Assembly (NCBI GenBank): GCA_016215025.1
Contig: JACRMI010000012.1
Coordinates: 88,382 to 152,381, forward strand
Reading direction: 5' to 3'
Source of the DNA: Chloroflexota bacterium
GTDB taxonomy: Bacteria; Chloroflexota; Anaerolineae; UBA4142
DNA length: 64,000 nt
Position numbers and translations under genes: made by a program. Under the pieces are notes generated by a model. It was not told the DNA's origin, made no database searches, and saw only the letters and a list, made by a program, of their open reading frames with translations. Within the stretch, counting starts at the first letter, position 1. The number at the start of each line of letters is the position of its first letter. Below, piece by piece: positions 41,265 through 50,967 of this stretch.

Positions 41265-41726
41265 ATGCGACGAAACATCCTGCAATTGCTAAAATGGATT
41301 AATTTTTACGCACCGTTTCTCGGCATGAATATTCGCGTCGTTTACAAATCGCCTGACTTGCGCACAATTCGGGTGCAGTCAAAGTTGAATTGGCGCAACC
41401 TCAATGCGGTCGGAACACATTTTGGCGGCACACTGTACGCGATGTGTGATCCCTGGTTCATGCTAATTCTGATGCACGCGCTTGGCGAGGACTATATCGT
41501 GTGGGACAAATCGGCAAGTATCCGATTTGTGCGACCGGGGCGGGGCAACGTGACGGCGACGTTTTGTATCACGCAAGAGCAAGTCGATGCGATTCGCGCG
41601 CGGGTGGATGCAGGCGAAAAAATTGAGCCGATGTTTAGTGTGGATGTAATGGATGAACACAATCAAGTGGTGGCGCACGTTGACAAGTTACTCTACGTGC
41701 GCAAAAAGACCACGCCATCAAGTTGA
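41265..41726 (+). CDS. DUF4442 hotdog-fold thioesterase-like protein
   Basis: The 153-residue protein fits the DUF4442 family of the hotdog superfamily. NWRNLNAVGTHFGGTLYAMCDP holds the long helix and active-site region, followed by YIVWDKSASIRFVRPGRG and the C-terminal strand HVDKLLYVRKK. Members are thought to hydrolyse acyl-CoA, but a substrate is not established. GAGG lies eight bases before the ATG. It is a single gene between the permease and ogt. Confidence 0.82.
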   Translation: MRRNILQLLKWINFYAPFLGMNIRVVYKSPDLRTIRVQSKLNWRNLNAVGTHFGGTLYAMCDPWFMLILMHALGEDYIVWDKSASIRFVRPGRGNVTATFCITQEQVDAIRARVDAGEKIEPMFSVDVMDEHNQVVAHVDKLLYVRKKTTPSS

Positions 41727-41735
41727 GGTTTCATC

Positions 41736-41814
41736 TGTCATTTCGAGCGGAGCGAGAAATCTCCTCTTACGAACACGAGCTTTCTCGGCGCAAAATCCAC
41801 GACTCGAAATGACA
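41736..41814. repeat. Dispersed inverted-repeat element, TGTCATTYYGAG family, copy 2
   Basis: TGTCATTTCGAG at 41736-41747 is repeated as an exact inverted copy at 41803-41814. GAGCGGAGCGAGAAATCTC and CTTTCTCGGCGCAAAATCC inside form a second, imperfect stem. It fills the spacer before ogt. Confidence 0.65.
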
Positions 41815-41841
41815 AAATGAGCGATTCTAGTTGAGGTCAAT

Positions 41842-42399
41842 ATGAACGACAAGTTGGTTGCGTATCTTCAATCGCCGATTGGCGCGATAAAAATAACAGG
41901 CAGTGAGAGCGGCATAAGTTCGATTGGGTTCGTCAAATCAGAAACCCGTTTTTTGGTCAATCAATCGACGAATGAGGCGGACGTAAGCGAGAAAACGGAT
42001 TTCTCCGACCACATCCTAGCCGAAGCAGTTCGTCAGTTGACCGAATACTTTGCTGGCGCGCGCAAAGAATTTTCGCTCAAGCTGGATTTGCGCGGAAGCG
42101 ATTTTCAGACCCAAGTTTGGCGATATTTGCTGACGATTCAGTTCGGCAAAACCAACTCGTATCTCGACGTAGCACTCGCATTAGGTGACCGCAAATCGAT
42201 TCGCGCGGTTGGGCGAGCGAACGGCCAAAATCCCATTGCGATTGTCGTGCCGTGTCATCGCGTGATTGGCTCCGATGGATCGCTCACCGGTTATGGCGGC
42301 GAATTGTGGCGCAAAGAATGGCTGTTGAATTTCGAAGGCAGTCGCCTGCAGGCGCCCTTGTTCGATCCGCGTCAGGTCATGGTTGATGCCAAGCGTTGA
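41842..42399 (+). CDS. ogt: O6-methylguanine-DNA methyltransferase (Ogt/MGMT)
   Basis: The 185-residue protein has the full active-site signature: RAVGRANGQNPIAIVVPCHR with acceptor Cys138, then VIGSDGSLTGYGGELWRKEW. It repairs O6-alkylguanine by moving the alkyl group irreversibly to this cysteine. It is about 20 residues longer than usual because residues 33-55 are encoded by a 65-bp inverted repeat (41940-42004) in the variable N-terminal region. It overlaps the ECF sigma gene by 14 bases. Confidence 0.93.
   Translation: MNDKLVAYLQSPIGAIKITGSESGISSIGFVKSETRFLVNQSTNEADVSEKTDFSDHILAEAVRQLTEYFAGARKEFSLKLDLRGSDFQTQVWRYLLTIQFGKTNSYLDVALALGDRKSIRAVGRANGQNPIAIVVPCHRVIGSDGSLTGYGGELWRKEWLLNFEGSRLQAPLFDPRQVMVDAKR
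41940..42004. repeat. 64-bp inverted-repeat family, copy 3, inside ogt
   Basis: AGAAACCCGTTTTTT at 41940-41954 and AGAAAACGGATTTCT at 41990-42004 pair at 13 of 15 positions around 35 bases. The block lies in frame within the ogt coding sequence and encodes residues 33-55 of the protein. Confidence 0.6.
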
Positions 42400-42937
42400 C
42401 GAGCGGCGGTTGCTGGAACGCGCGCAAACGAATGCGGCTGGAGTGGCGGAATTATTCGACGCGTATTTTTATCGCATCTACGCGTACGCTTATCGGCGCG
42501 TTGGCTCGCGCGAAACGGCAGAAGACATCGCGGCGACGGTGTTTGAGGACGCGATGAATGGGATCAAGCGTGTGCGCTGGCTGGGCAAGCCAATTATCGC
42601 ATGGCTGTATCGCATCGCCGCGCGTCGCGTCGCTGATTACTATCGTGCGCATCGCGTAACTGAATCGTTGGACGACCGATTGGAACTCGTCGGCGAAGCG
42701 ATGAGCGATGCGGAGCGGGTGGAACGCGACGACGAATATCGCTCCGTGCGCTGCGGCATCGAACGCTTGACCGAGCGCGATCGCGAAATCATTCGGCTGG
42801 CTTTTTTCGATGAGCTGGGTGGCGCGGAAATGGCGGCAATGCTGGGATGTACAACGAACAATGTCTACGTGCGCCTGCATCGGGCGATGAAAAATCTTAA
42901 AGCGATTCTCGAAAAAGAACGACAAGGTGTGGTATGA
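42386..42937 (+). CDS. ECF-type RNA polymerase sigma factor
   Basis: From ATG at 42386 the product has 183 residues. Region 2 is visible as YFYRIYAYAYRRVGSRETAE with DIAATVFEDAMNG and WLYRIAARRVADYYR. Region 4 is visible as LTERDREIIRLAFFDELGGA with AAMLGCTTNNVYVRLHRAMK. It is one of the short sigma factors that redirect polymerase to stress promoters. Normally an anti-sigma gene follows, but here the next gene, overlapping in an ATGA, is a second Ogt-like protein. The upstream gene is ogt. Control of alkylation repair is an obvious hypothesis. Confidence 0.9.
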   Translation: MPSVDERRLLERAQTNAAGVAELFDAYFYRIYAYAYRRVGSRETAEDIAATVFEDAMNGIKRVRWLGKPIIAWLYRIAARRVADYYRAHRVTESLDDRLELVGEAMSDAERVERDDEYRSVRCGIERLTERDREIIRLAFFDELGGAEMAAMLGCTTNNVYVRLHRAMKNLKAILEKERQGVV

Positions 42938-43560
42938 AGATCGAAGACGATTTGAAAGAATTGGAACGAACGCTGACGCGCATGAAAAGACGCGAGAAAA
43001 TTCCTGTGTCGTTGCGACGCGAAGAAATTCGTTTGCGGCTTGTGCCCAAGTACTCGACGATCAAGCTATCGACGTTTCGCACGCGCATCGGTTGGATCGG
43101 TGTGGCTTTTAACGAACGCGGCATCGTGGCATTGAAACTGCCGCGCGGCTCACGTGCAGAATCGATGTCAAGCTTAAAAAGCGAATTTGTCGATGCGGAA
43201 ATTCTTGCCCAACCACCGGATAAAATTCTACGCGAGATCACGGAATACGTCGAAGGTCGGCGGCGCACATTCGATTTGAAATTGGACTGGTCATCGTTGA
43301 AACCGTTCCAACGCGCGGTGCTTGAGGCGGCGAACAAGATTCCATTTGGCGAGACGCGTTCGTACGCGTGGATCGCGCAGCAGATCGGCAACCCGCGCGC
43401 CTCGCGCGCGGTTGGACAGGCGCTTGGCGCAAATCCAATTCCGATCATCTTGCCCTGCCATCGCATCATCGCGAGCAATGGAAGTTTGGGCGGCTATGGC
43501 GGTGGACTGCCGCTGAAAGTCAAGCTGCTCAAGCTTGAAGGAGCGATCTTGAATTTATGA
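42934..43560 (+). CDS. Second Ogt-like methyltransferase with N-terminal extension
   Basis: The 208-residue protein carries a complete methyltransferase domain with SRAVGQALGANPIPIILPCH (acceptor Cys175) and RIIASNGSLGGYGGGLPLK. Its first 45 residues are a highly charged helical segment (DDLKELERTLTRMKRREKIP) not found in plain Ogt. It takes the place where an anti-sigma factor usually lies and is translationally coupled to the ECF sigma gene. The extension may bind the sigma factor, but this is inference. Enzyme activity appears intact. Confidence 0.88.
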   Translation: MKIEDDLKELERTLTRMKRREKIPVSLRREEIRLRLVPKYSTIKLSTFRTRIGWIGVAFNERGIVALKLPRGSRAESMSSLKSEFVDAEILAQPPDKILREITEYVEGRRRTFDLKLDWSSLKPFQRAVLEAANKIPFGETRSYAWIAQQIGNPRASRAVGQALGANPIPIILPCHRIIASNGSLGGYGGGLPLKVKLLKLEGAILNL

Positions 43561-43613
43561 TTTCTTGTCTACTCAAGTGAAATCGTAAATCCTAAATCAG
43601 AAATGAGGTATTG

Positions 43614-44549
43614 ATGTTTGCTTGGTTCATTTTGCTCTTGCTCGGTGCAATTTGGGGCGCGTCATACATGTTTATAAAAATCGGCGGGGAAGAAATTCCA
43701 CCATTCACCTTCGTCGAGGCGCGAACACTCATCGCGGCAATCGCGCTGATGGTTGTGCTGGTTCTACGTAAAGAACCGATTCCGCGAACGCGCCGCGCGT
43801 GGCTGACTCTGACGGCGATGGGAATTTTTAACGGCGTGATTCCGTACACCGCCATCACCTGGGGCGAGACGCACATTTCGAGCGGACTCGCATCGATCTT
43901 GACGGCGGCGATGCCATTGTTCACCGTCATCTTTGCGCATTTCTGGACCAAGGATGAACGATTGACGATACCGAAAGCGGTCGGCGTTGCGCTCGGTTTC
44001 ATCGGCGTGGTGGTGTTGTTCATACCCGAATTGCAACGCGGCTTTCAATTAGAATTCTGGGGACAGTTCGCCATCGTCATTGCCGCGGCGAGCTATGGTC
44101 TGGCGACGTTGATCGCGCACAAATATCTCGACGGCGTGTCGCACGTCATGGCTCCAACCGGCCAATTGCTCACCGCATCCATTATCATGCTGCCGCTCAG
44201 TCTCGTGTTCGATAATCCGTTGGCGTTGCGTCCATCGTTGCCAGCCATCGGTTCGCTGTTGATCCTGGCTTTGATGGGCACATCGTTCGCGTACGTTTTG
44301 TACTATTGGCTTATCGAACATACCGGCGCGACGCGAACTTCGTTGGTCACATACTTGATTCCGATCACGGGCGTGATGTGGGGTGCGGCGTTTTTGGGCG
44401 AGTCGATTGAATGGCAAGCGATTGTGGGTTTGCTGCTCATCATCGCGGGCGTGGGGTTGGTGAATCGATCAAGTGCGGAGCCGCACCGAGTTTCCCAGAG
44501 TTCCCCTAGTTCCTCAGTTCCATCAATGCAAGGCAACTACGGGAAATGA
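43614..44549 (+). CDS. EamA/DMT-family transporter
   Basis: The 311-residue protein has ten membrane helices in two repeated EamA domains (LLLGAIWGASYMFIKIGG and QFAIVIAAASYGLATLIAHK). These are drug/metabolite transporter features. The family exports amino acids and other metabolites; the substrate is unknown. ATG at 43614 is preferred over an adjacent TTG, with GAGG upstream. It follows a spacer made of AAATCGTAAATCC-like words. Confidence 0.88.
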   Translation: MFAWFILLLLGAIWGASYMFIKIGGEEIPPFTFVEARTLIAAIALMVVLVLRKEPIPRTRRAWLTLTAMGIFNGVIPYTAITWGETHISSGLASILTAAMPLFTVIFAHFWTKDERLTIPKAVGVALGFIGVVVLFIPELQRGFQLEFWGQFAIVIAAASYGLATLIAHKYLDGVSHVMAPTGQLLTASIIMLPLSLVFDNPLALRPSLPAIGSLLILALMGTSFAYVLYYWLIEHTGATRTSLVTYLIPITGVMWGAAFLGESIEWQAIVGLLLIIAGVGLVNRSSAEPHRVSQSSPSSSVPSMQGNYGK

Positions 44550-44570
44550 CGGAAATAAGGGAAATGGAAA

Positions 44571-45668
44571 TTGTCTGATTACGACATTCTCATCGTCGGC
44601 GCTGGGCCCGCGGGTTCAGCGGCGGCAATTCAAATCGCAAATCATAATCCCGATCTGGCGCGGCGAACCCTGGTGATCGACAAAGCCGTGTTCCCGCGCC
44701 ATAAACTTTGCGGCGGCGGTGTGACGACTCATGCCGATGCGTTGCTCAAACAATTACGCGTCGATCCGGGCGTCGCGTCGTTTCCGATTCACGCGATCCG
44801 ATTCGTGTACGCCGATTTGGCATTCACGTTTCGAATGCAAAACGTTTTTCGCGTGGTGCGGCGCGAAGAATTCGATGCGGCCTTGGCGTGCAGCGCGCGT
44901 GAGCGTGGCATCGAAATCCACGAGGGTGAGCCGCTCATCGATCTGGAACGCAATAGCGGTGTGAATGTTCTAACCAAGCACGAAACCTATCACGCCAAGA
45001 TCGTTATCGGGGCGGATGGCGCGAATAGTGTGGTGCGCCAAAAGCTGGGACTCGTTCGCTGGGATCGTATCTCGCGCCTGATGGAAATCTTGACGCCCGT
45101 CGATCCAACGTGCGCGCCGGAGTTTGTCGATCATACGGCGGTGTTTGATTTCACGCCGACCAAGTATGGGGTGCAGGGTTATTACTGGGATTTTCCATCG
45201 TTCAAGCAAGGCACGCCGGTGATGAATCGCGGCTTGTACGATTCGCGCGCGCAGCCGCACCGACCGCGCGCCGAATTGAAACCCATTCTCGAATCGGCGC
45301 TGGCAGAGCGTCAAGTCGAACTAGACCAGGCGCATTTGCAAGGTCATCCGGAGCGGTGGTTCGACGCGACAACAAAACATTCCGCGCCGCATGTGTTGCT
45401 CGCGGGCGATGCGGCTGGTACGGAGCCGTGGCTGGGTGAGGGGATTTCGCACGCGCTCGATTTCGGAATGCGCACCGCCGATGAAGCGATGCGGGCATTG
45501 CAGCGGCAGAATTTTTCTTTCGCCGATTACGAGCGGCGCATTGCGTGGAGCGCGCTAGGGCGGCGCTTGCAATTCAAACGACTTATCGCGCACATCATTT
45601 ACGACAATCCCGGTGATTGGTTTTATCGATTAGGATTTAGTTTGTTGCGCGGCGTGTTCGGAAAATGA
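44571..45668 (+). CDS. Geranylgeranyl-reductase-family FAD-dependent oxidoreductase
   Basis: The 365-residue flavoprotein starts at TTG (44571); no suitable ATG is in frame nearby. It has the FAD motif DILIVGAGPAGSAAAIQIA, the family's PRHKLCGGGVT, IGADGANSVVRQKLGL and LLAGDAAGTEPWLGEGISHA. Members reduce isoprenoid chains of lipids or quinones, or act on other hydrophobic substrates. The transporter gene ends 21 bases upstream. A perfect terminator stem follows the stop. Confidence 0.87.
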   Translation: MSDYDILIVGAGPAGSAAAIQIANHNPDLARRTLVIDKAVFPRHKLCGGGVTTHADALLKQLRVDPGVASFPIHAIRFVYADLAFTFRMQNVFRVVRREEFDAALACSARERGIEIHEGEPLIDLERNSGVNVLTKHETYHAKIVIGADGANSVVRQKLGLVRWDRISRLMEILTPVDPTCAPEFVDHTAVFDFTPTKYGVQGYYWDFPSFKQGTPVMNRGLYDSRAQPHRPRAELKPILESALAERQVELDQAHLQGHPERWFDATTKHSAPHVLLAGDAAGTEPWLGEGISHALDFGMRTADEAMRALQRQNFSFADYERRIAWSALGRRLQFKRLIAHIIYDNPGDWFYRLGFSLLRGVFGK

Positions 45669-45671
45669 AGA

Positions 45672-45703
45672 AACCTTCCAGGTTTATCGACTGGAAGGTT
45701 TTT
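45672..45703. terminator. Bidirectional terminator between convergent genes
   Basis: AACCTTCCAG (45672-45681) and CTGGAAGGTT (45691-45700) form a perfect ten-base stem with a nine-base loop and TTT after it. It lies between the plus-strand reductase and the minus-strand purA. Confidence 0.75.
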
Positions 45704-45723
45704 CTTTTGCGGTTTTCGTGTCC

Positions 45724-47070
<1,347 letters not shown>

Positions 47071-47073
47071 CTA

Positions 47074-48438
47074 CTACAAGATTCGCTCAACTATTTTCTC
47101 TGCTAATCCTAAATAAGTGAACGGCGATAGCGAGCGCAATTGCGCTTTCACCGATTCATCCACGGTCAATTGATCGATCCATTCCGCGAACGATTGCTCT
47201 GTAATACTTTTTCCACGCGTGAGTGATTTCAATTGTTCGTACGCATCGCGCACCCCGGCGGCGCGCAAAATCGTCTGCGCGCCTTCCGCGACCACATCCC
47301 AATGCGATTCCAAATCTGCGCGCATCGCTTGTTCGTTCGCATCGATGCGGTCGAGTCCGCGCGCGAGATTCGTATAGGCAAGAAGACTATGACCGAGCGG
47401 AACGCCAAACGTGCGTCGAACCGTAGAGTCGGAGAGGTCGCGCTGGAGGCGAGAGACCGTCAGTTTGCGCGCATAATGTTCAAAGAGCGCGTTTGCAATT
47501 CCCAGGTTACCTTCCGCATTTTCAAAATCGATTGGGTTAACTTTTTGCGGCATGGTCGATGAGCCAACCTCGCCTGCGACTGCACGCGACTTTAAATAAT
47601 CGTCGCTGATGTAGCGCCACACGTCTTGCGTAAAATTGATCAGGACAGAATTCGTCAGGCGCAGCGTGTCGAAATAGCGCACCCAGTTGTCGTACGGCAC
47701 GAGTTGGGTCGTGATGAGATTCGGTTCGAGATCGTAGGCGCGAATAAAATTTTCGCTGAACGCCGGCCAATCGATGTGCGGCGCGGCGGCGACGAGCGCG
47801 TTGAAATTGCCGACTGCACCGGCAAGTTTGGTCTCGAATCGATGCACGCGCAAAATCGCGATTTGTTTTTTGAGCCGCGCGAGGAACACCGCGAATTCTT
47901 TTCCGAGCGTCGTCGGTACGGCGGGCTGTCCGTGCGTGCGCGCGAGCATTGGCGTGCTTTTGTATTGTCGTGCTAGTGTCGTCAACTGTGCGATGATTTT
48001 TTCCAGCGCCGGTAGAAGAACTTCATTGCGTGAATAGCGCAGAGCAATGGCTTGCGCGATTAGGTTAATATCTTCGGATGTCAGACCAAAGTGTAGCCAG
48101 CCAATGATGTCAGCAAGTGAAGTGGTTGCCAACCGGTCGCGCAAAAAATATTCAATGGCTTTGACATCGTGGCGCGTCGTTTGCTCGTGCGCTTTGACAG
48201 CGCGCGCATCGTCGGCTGAAAAGTTCGACTTGAGTGATTGCAGTAGCTGCAATTCAGAATCGGTCAGAGGGCGCACGAGGTGAGTGAGTCGAGATAGCGT
48301 GATGAGGTAATCGATCTCGACGCGAACGCGCAGGCGGATGAGGGCAAACTCGGAAAAGAATTCTCGCAGCGGCGCAGTTTCGCGCGCATAGCGGTCGTCG
48401 AGAGGAGAGAGTGCGCCGGGAAATTGATCGTTAGACAT
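47074..48438 (-). CDS. purB: Adenylosuccinate lyase
   Basis: The 454-residue enzyme has the fumarase/aspartase superfamily signature GSSTMPQKVNPIDFENAEGN, plus LDDRYARETAPLREFFSE at the N-terminus and TRTHGQPAVPTTLGKEFAV. It acts twice in purine synthesis, splitting SAICAR and adenylosuccinate. It is of the E. coli-like PurB type. A promoter (48455-48483) on the minus strand gives a very short leader of about ten bases, with only a weak ribosome site. Confidence 0.95.
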   Translation of the reverse strand: MSNDQFPGALSPLDDRYARETAPLREFFSEFALIRLRVRVEIDYLITLSRLTHLVRPLTDSELQLLQSLKSNFSADDARAVKAHEQTTRHDVKAIEYFLRDRLATTSLADIIGWLHFGLTSEDINLIAQAIALRYSRNEVLLPALEKIIAQLTTLARQYKSTPMLARTHGQPAVPTTLGKEFAVFLARLKKQIAILRVHRFETKLAGAVGNFNALVAAAPHIDWPAFSENFIRAYDLEPNLITTQLVPYDNWVRYFDTLRLTNSVLINFTQDVWRYISDDYLKSRAVAGEVGSSTMPQKVNPIDFENAEGNLGIANALFEHYARKLTVSRLQRDLSDSTVRRTFGVPLGHSLLAYTNLARGLDRIDANEQAMRADLESHWDVVAEGAQTILRAAGVRDAYEQLKSLTRGKSITEQSFAEWIDQLTVDESVKAQLRSLSPFTYLGLAEKIVERIL

Positions 48439-48454
48439 ATTTTACCCAGCGCGG

Positions 48455-48483
48455 ATTATAGTTTTGTTGCGAGGAATGGTCAA
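48455..48483 (-). promoter_or_regulatory. purB promoter
   Basis: On the minus strand TTGACC (48483-48478) and a perfect TATAAT (48460-48455) are 17 bases apart. The start site would be near 48448, ten bases before the purB ATG. It is interlocked with the guaB promoter. Confidence 0.6.
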
Positions 48484-48495
48484 ATAACGTATAAT
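48467..48495 (+). promoter_or_regulatory. guaB promoter
   Basis: TTGCGA at 48467-48472 and a perfect TATAAT at 48490-48495 are 17 bases apart on the plus strand. Its -35 lies inside the spacer of the purB promoter and the purB -35 lies inside its own spacer. Confidence 0.6.
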
Positions 48496-48543
48496 CGCGC
48501 GCGGTTGGGCAAATTGGAAATTTGCTCAACGATGGAGGCTCGT

Positions 48544-49989
48544 ATGAAAATTCTTCCTGAAGTTGCATTGACGTATGATGATGTGTTGCTCGTACCGCAG
48601 CATTCCACCTTCGAATCACGGAAACGCTTGTCGACGCAGGCGAAACTCACGCCGAAAATCACTTTGCAAACGCCCATCGTTTCGGCGAACATGGACACTG
48701 TTACCGAAAGCGAGATGGCCATCGCGATGGCGCGCGAGGGTGGGATCGGCGTCATCCATCGTTTCATGTCGATTGAGGAGCAGGTGCAGCAAATCGCGCG
48801 GGTGAAAAAATCGGAATCGTTTATCGTCGATGAGCCCATCACGCTGACGATTACGCACACCGTTGGCGATTCGCGGCGCATTGTCGAAGAGACCGGCTCG
48901 GGCGGACTCTTGATCGTCGATCACGACAAGCGGTTGGTTGGCATTATCACCACGCGTGATTTGCTATTTGAGAATGACGAGAAGAAGCCAGTGAGCCAAT
49001 TGATGCGCCGATCCGTGATTACGGCTCCGCACGACACAACGCTCAAGGAAGCCGAACGGTTGTTGCACGAAAATCGAATCGAGAAATTGCCGTTGGTGGA
49101 TAAAGATCGTCGTGTCGTTGGATTGATTACGTTGAAAGACATTTTGAAATTGGAGAAATATCCCAATGCGACAAAGGACTCGCGTGGACGGCTCGCCGTT
49201 GGTGCAGCGGTTGGCGTCAAGGAACGCGAACTCGCGCGCGTCGAATCGGTGCTAGCAGCAGGGGCAGACTGCATCGTCGTCGATATTGCGCACGGCGATT
49301 CGGAATTGGAAATCGACATGATCAAGAACATTCGACGACAGTTTCCAACCGCGCAAATTATTGGCGGGAATGTTGCGACGGCGGATGGAACTAAACGCCT
49401 AATCGATGCTGGCGCAGATGCGGTCAAGGTTGGCGTCGGTCCTGGGTCGATTTGCATCACGCGTGTCGTCGCTGGCTCCGGCGTGCCGCAATTGTCGGCG
49501 GTGATCGATTGCGTTGCCGCTGCGAAACCGGCTGGCATTCCGATCATTGCCGACGGCGGCGTGCGAACATCGGGCGATGTGGTCAAGGCGCTCGCCGCGG
49601 GCGCATCGACGGTGATGGTGGGCAGCTTGCTCGCCGGGACCGACGAAAGCCCGGGGCTGTTAATGACGCGTCAGGGACATCGATACAAAACGTCCCGCGG
49701 GATGGCGTCGGTGCAAGCGAATGCAGCACGCAAAACTCGCGAGGGCGATGGCTCGCTCCGCGTCACACAAGAAGAAATCGACGAGTATGTGTCGGAAGGC
49801 GTCGATGCGGCGGTTCCGTATCGCGGCAGCACAAAAGAGGTATTGACCCAACTCGTTGGCGGACTGCAATCGGGCATGAGCTATAGCGGCGCGCACACGC
49901 TCGACGAATTGTATGAAAAGGCAATTTTCGTACGGATGACGCCGGTGGGTTTGAAGGAATCGCATCCGCACGATGTGCAGGTGTTGTGA
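48544..49989 (+). CDS. guaB: IMP dehydrogenase
   Basis: From ATG at 48544, with GGAGG five bases upstream, the product has 481 residues. It shows [15 protein letters not shown], two CBS modules (about 90-205), [18 protein letters not shown], and the catalytic loop [19 protein letters not shown] with Cys304. [19 protein letters not shown] and [16 protein letters not shown] follow. It converts IMP to XMP with NAD+, the first step toward GMP. A composite terminator follows directly. Confidence 0.96.
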   Translation: MKILPEVALTYDDVLLVPQHSTFESRKRLSTQAKLTPKITLQTPIVSANMDTVTESEMAIAMAREGGIGVIHRFMSIEEQVQQIARVKKSESFIVDEPITLTITHTVGDSRRIVEETGSGGLLIVDHDKRLVGIITTRDLLFENDEKKPVSQLMRRSVITAPHDTTLKEAERLLHENRIEKLPLVDKDRRVVGLITLKDILKLEKYPNATKDSRGRLAVGAAVGVKERELARVESVLAAGADCIVVDIAHGDSELEIDMIKNIRRQFPTAQIIGGNVATADGTKRLIDAGADAVKVGVGPGSICITRVVAGSGVPQLSAVIDCVAAAKPAGIPIIADGGVRTSGDVVKALAAGASTVMVGSLLAGTDESPGLLMTRQGHRYKTSRGMASVQANAARKTREGDGSLRVTQEEIDEYVSEGVDAAVPYRGSTKEVLTQLVGGLQSGMSYSGAHTLDELYEKAIFVRMTPVGLKESHPHDVQVL

Positions 49990-49993
49990 TCTA

Positions 49994-50045
49994 AACCTGA
50001 CAGGTCGCGGCTCCGCAGGAGCCGACACGACCTGTCAGGTTTTTC
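49994..50045. terminator. Composite terminator downstream of guaB
   Basis: A perfect 14-base outer stem (AACCTGACAGGTCG at 49994-50007 with 50028-50041) encloses a seven-base inner hairpin CGGCTCC/GGAGCCG with loop GCA. TTTTT follows on the plus strand. Similar two-tier structures lie at 53751 and 61824. Confidence 0.8.
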
Positions 50046-50368
50046 TATTTCCGATAATCCTCTCGCACCGGATAAAACGCGTCGATGATTTTGCAGTTCG
50101 TGATCGCTCTACCCGAGTGTTTGACGTGCGATGGAATGTTGACGACAGAGCCAGCCGTGAGAATGCGTTTTTCGCCGTCGAGCGTGAATTCAAATTCGCC
50201 GTCGATGACGTTGACAATTTGCTCGTGTGGATGAGCGTGATCGGGGAGCGCTGCGCCCGCTGTGATGTTCCAGTACGCGAGCGTCATGTGGTCCGAGTGG
50301 ATAAAACGCGCGCGAAAACCAGGGGCAATTTCGTGCTCTGGTACGATTGAAAAATCGACATACGGCAT
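50045..50368 (-). CDS. Small cupin protein
   Basis: From ATG at 50368, with AAAGGAG upstream, the product has 107 residues and a single cupin barrel. Metal-ligand motif 1 is DHAHPHEQIVNVIDGEFEF. Motif 2 is GSVVNIPSHVKHSG. The His/Glu set is complete, so it should bind a metal. Substrate and role are unknown. It lies downstream of the AhpD-like gene on the same strand. Confidence 0.85.
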   Translation of the reverse strand: MPYVDFSIVPEHEIAPGFRARFIHSDHMTLAYWNITAGAALPDHAHPHEQIVNVIDGEFEFTLDGEKRILTAGSVVNIPSHVKHSGRAITNCKIIDAFYPVREDYRK

Positions 50369-50411
50369 AGAACACTCCTTTGAAAAGGTAACGCAAATCT
50401 CCGATTGGCGC

Positions 50412-50430
50412 GGCAAGTCGGAGACTTGCC
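50412..50430. terminator. Small hairpin after AhpD-like gene
   Basis: GGCAAGTC/GACTTGCC with loop GGA abuts the stop codon at 50431. The same arms occur at 11270-11297. No T-run follows on the minus strand, so the terminator role is uncertain. Confidence 0.4.
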
Positions 50431-50961
50431 CTACGATGTAGGCGGCACACCGAGCGCGTCAATGAGTCTTGCCCAGTAATTCACTTGCGCGGCAGTCGTC
50501 GCTAGGATGACGATCTCGCGTTCTGAAAAATTGGCGGTCAGTTGGTCGATAAACGGCTGCGGAAACTTGAGCGGCGTTTGCGAAATGCGTCTAGTGTACT
50601 CGATGGCGAGCCGTTCACGCGGTGAAAACGTGCTGACCGATTCGAGCGATACTTGTCCGCGTAGTGCGGCAATCTCCTCGGCGGCTAATTTGCTGCCAGC
50701 GTGCGAATTCATATCGATGCAAAACGGGCAGGCGACGGCGTAGGAAGCTTGTAAGCGAATCAGATTCAACATGCGTTCGTCGACGCCAGGTTCGTGGTGC
50801 GCGATCAATGCTTCGAGCACGCCTGAACTAATTGCCGCGCGCGGATACCATGCCAGCAATTTGCCGATCAACATTTCCTTGCGCGCTATGCGTTCAGCAA
50901 ACCCAATGCCCCATCGAAGATAAAACGGAATTTGGGCAGGGGGTTGAATAAAAGCATTCAT
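50431..50961 (-). CDS. AhpD/carboxymuconolactone decarboxylase-like protein
   Basis: The 176-residue helical protein carries CPFCIDMNSHAGSKLAAEEI, the CXXC-x-x-x-x-His motif of AhpD-type alkylhydroperoxidases. RERLAIEYTRRISQTP and VNYWARLIDALGVPP follow. AhpD proteins use the CXXC for thiol redox chemistry in peroxide defence; many paralogues have no known substrate. The start lies six bases from the end of the heme-GGDEF gene on the same strand. Confidence 0.87.
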   Translation of the reverse strand: MNAFIQPPAQIPFYLRWGIGFAERIARKEMLIGKLLAWYPRAAISSGVLEALIAHHEPGVDERMLNLIRLQASYAVACPFCIDMNSHAGSKLAAEEIAALRGQVSLESVSTFSPRERLAIEYTRRISQTPLKFPQPFIDQLTANFSEREIVILATTAAQVNYWARLIDALGVPPTS

Positions 50962-50967
50962 AGACCG

